Part shown: piece after piece, positions 12,604 through 13,835 of the stretch | How the letters are laid out: every line of letters begins with the position of its first letter | How positions within the stretch are numbered: position 1 is the first letter of the stretch | NCBI GenBank assembly: GCA_002343485.1 | Contig: DDST01000186.1 | Coordinates: forward strand, 15,939-29,773 | Length of the DNA: 13,835 nucleotides | Direction: 5' to 3' | Source of the DNA: Proteobacteria bacterium UBA2383 | GTDB taxonomy: Bacteria; Pseudomonadota; Gammaproteobacteria; Competibacterales; Competibacteraceae | The notes under the pieces: generated by a model | The model's database searches: none | What the model saw: only the letters and a program-made list of their open reading frames with translations | Told to the model about the DNA's origin: nothing | Position numbers and translations under genes: made by a program

Positions 12604-13835
12604 TTGAGCAAAAGTTGGATCCAATCGTTAACAGCAGGGGGGTGTCTGTTGCTATTGCTGAGTGCGTGCGCAACCACTCCTGAAACGGCAACGTCCCCAG
12701 AGAATACGAAACAAGCGACTGTGGGTCCGGCACCAACACCTGCAAGCGGCTCCCCTCATTTGGTGGCTAAATCAGAAATGGAAGGGAATGCTGAATTTGG
12801 CTTGCCAGACCCATCCACTGTTTCGCCATCCAAAACAGCGGTCATCTTCCCGGGTACCGGCAATTTTATTAACTTGCGCGAGGCCAGCAAGCCATCGGCG
12901 AGGACAGCGCCTGCTACACCGGCGCCAGGGAGCGGCGTCACACTCAACTTTGAGGGCGCCAGTATCCGTGATGTTGTAAAAGTGGTGTTTGACACTCTCA
13001 AAGAGAACTATGTGATTGATCCTCAAGTACAAGGTGAGGTAACGGTGCAGACAAGCCGGCCACTGACCCAGGATCAGTTGCTGCCGACCCTAGAAATATT
13101 GTTGCGGGAGAGCAATGCGGTATTGGTGCGAGAAGGTAATGTGTATCGGATTATTCCAGCCGCCTTAGCGTTGCGGCAAGGCAATCTGACACCCCGCTTG
13201 AGTAGAGGTCGAGTGGGGTATGGTGTACGAATCGTACCTCTGCGCTATATCAGCGCCATCGAGATGCAAACGATCATCGCTCCGTTTCTGCCGGAGGGAG
13301 GCATTCTAAAAGCTGATTCTACCCGCAACCTGCTAGTGCTAGCAGGCACATCGCATGAATTGAACAGCGTTCAGGATACTATTGAAACCTTTGATGTCAA
13401 CTGGCTTAGAGGGATGTCCATCGGCATGTTTCGATTGCGTAATATCGACAGCCAATCGGTAGCCACCGAGTTGAACCAGTTACTAGGCGAGGGTTCGGGG
13501 ACGCCCATTGCTGGTTTAGTTCGATTGGTGCCCCTGAGCAAGCTCAACTCAGTGCTAGTGATTAGTCCGCAGCGGGAATATTTGCGGGAGGTGGCCATCT
13601 GGATTGAGCGCCTGGATGGCATTGGCGGTGAGCGGCTTTATGTCTATCCTATCCAGAACAGCCGGGCCGATTATGTCGCCGAACTGCTGAACGGCCTATT
13701 TAACCTGAGCGGCGGTGACTCGACGCGCGGCGGCGAGTTAGCCCCTGGTTTAAAAGGAGCGCAATTGTCTTCCGGCAGTAGCGGATCAAGTGCAGGGTTG
13801 AGCGGCGGGAAAACCTCCTCTCTGTCAGGTGGAAC
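12604..13835 (+). CDS. gspD: Type II secretion system secretin GspD, N-terminal part, lipoprotein type
   Basis: GspD forms the outer-membrane channel through which folded exoproteins leave. The gene runs off the right edge; 410 residues are visible. The start is TTG 12604: an in-frame TAG lies at 12580-12582, and no ATG or GTG occurs between it and the signal sequence. AGAG at 12591-12594 is 9 nt upstream. Residues 1-22 are a lipoprotein signal (hydrophobic LLLLL, lipobox LSAC with Cys22; Ala at +2 fits outer-membrane targeting). A Pro/Ala/Thr-rich linker (about 24-110) is followed by N0 (about 112-182, GVTLNFEGASIRDVVKVVF), N1 (about 205-268, IVPLRYISAIEMQTIIAPF), N2 (about 271-340) and the start of N3 (YVYPIQNSRADYVAELLNGLF, 346-366). 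The N3 domain then opens into a Gly/Ser-rich insert. The secretin barrel and S-domain, if any, are outside the window. Confidence 0.93.
   Translation, partial: MSKSWIQSLTAGGCLLLLLSACATTPETATSPENTKQATVGPAPTPASGSPHLVAKSEMEGNAEFGLPDPSTVSPSKTAVIFPGTGNFINLREASKPSARTAPATPAPGSGVTLNFEGASIRDVVKVVFDTLKENYVIDPQVQGEVTVQTSRPLTQDQLLPTLEILLRESNAVLVREGNVYRIIPAALALRQGNLTPRLSRGRVGYGVRIVPLRYISAIEMQTIIAPFLPEGGILKADSTRNLLVLAGTSHELNSVQDTIETFDVNWLRGMSIGMFRLRNIDSQSVATELNQLLGEGSGTPIAGLVRLVPLSKLNSVLVISPQREYLREVAIWIERLDGIGGERLYVYPIQNSRADYVAELLNGLFNLSGGDSTRGGELAPGLKGAQLSSGSSGSSAGLSGGKTSSLSGG

Noticed and set aside
12662..12979. 105-codon + strand frame at the beginning of gspD
   Set aside because: It is out of frame with gspD; the gspD frame has a lipobox and N0 domain, while this one is Gln/Arg/His rich without a pattern.
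4338..13835. Type IV pilus or DNA-uptake system instead of T2SS
   Set aside because: GspG has the T2SS calcium-loop and PSTNEGLEAL signatures, GspH-I-J-K are all present in T2SS order, and the HR-domain GspN precedes the secretin; a pil cluster would carry pilM-N-O-P-Q.
1..13835. CRISPR array, insertion sequence, tRNA/rRNA, prophage or defence system
   Set aside because: No regularly spaced repeats, transposase frames, terminal inverted repeats, RNA gene patterns or nuclease/toxin genes are visible on either strand.

Overview
The window looks like ordinary chromosome from a gammaproteobacterium. GC content is moderately high (my estimate is in the upper 50s percent), every gene is on the + strand, and the proteins resemble gammaproteobacterial GlmS, RhlE, RmlA/C/D and a Xanthomonas-like type II secretion (T2SS) gene order. 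The GspL, GspM and GspN types and the heptamer-like intergenic tracts remind me of Competibacter/Contendobacter-type environmental gammaproteobacteria. That placement is inference only.

Layout: (1) 1-374, the C-terminal 123 residues of glucosamine-6-phosphate synthase (glmS), followed by a perfect 13-bp stem-loop. (2) 579-1940, an RhlE-type DEAD-box RNA helicase with a basic, low-complexity tail. (3) 2000-4320, rfbA-rfbC-rfbD (rmlA, rmlC, rmlD), three of the four dTDP-L-rhamnose enzymes; rmlB is not in the window. (4) 4338-13835, a compact T2SS operon in the order gspE-F-G-H-I-J-K-L-M-N-D, with gspD running off the right edge.

How the genes work together: RmlA, RmlC and RmlD convert glucose-1-phosphate towards dTDP-rhamnose for surface polysaccharide. 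In the T2SS, GspE is the cytoplasmic ATPase. GspF, GspL and GspM form the inner-membrane platform. GspG is the major pseudopilin and GspH/I/J/K are the minor ones. GspN (a GspC-like protein with only the homology-region domain) should connect the platform to GspD, a secretin that here carries a lipoprotein signal. Prepilin peptidase (GspO) and a canonical gspC are not present in the window.

The T2SS genes are close together (overlaps or gaps up to 56 nt) and begin only 17 nt after rfbD, so read-through from the rml genes is plausible. Seven of the eleven T2SS genes appear to use GTG or TTG starts. The most unusual DNA is at gene junctions: overlapping inverted repeats and heptamer periodicity before gspG, and a heptamer tandem repeat at the gspI/gspJ junction that has become coding and lengthens the GspJ leader peptide. 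I found no CRISPR array, insertion sequence, tRNA, rRNA or prophage, and no convincing undescribed system.
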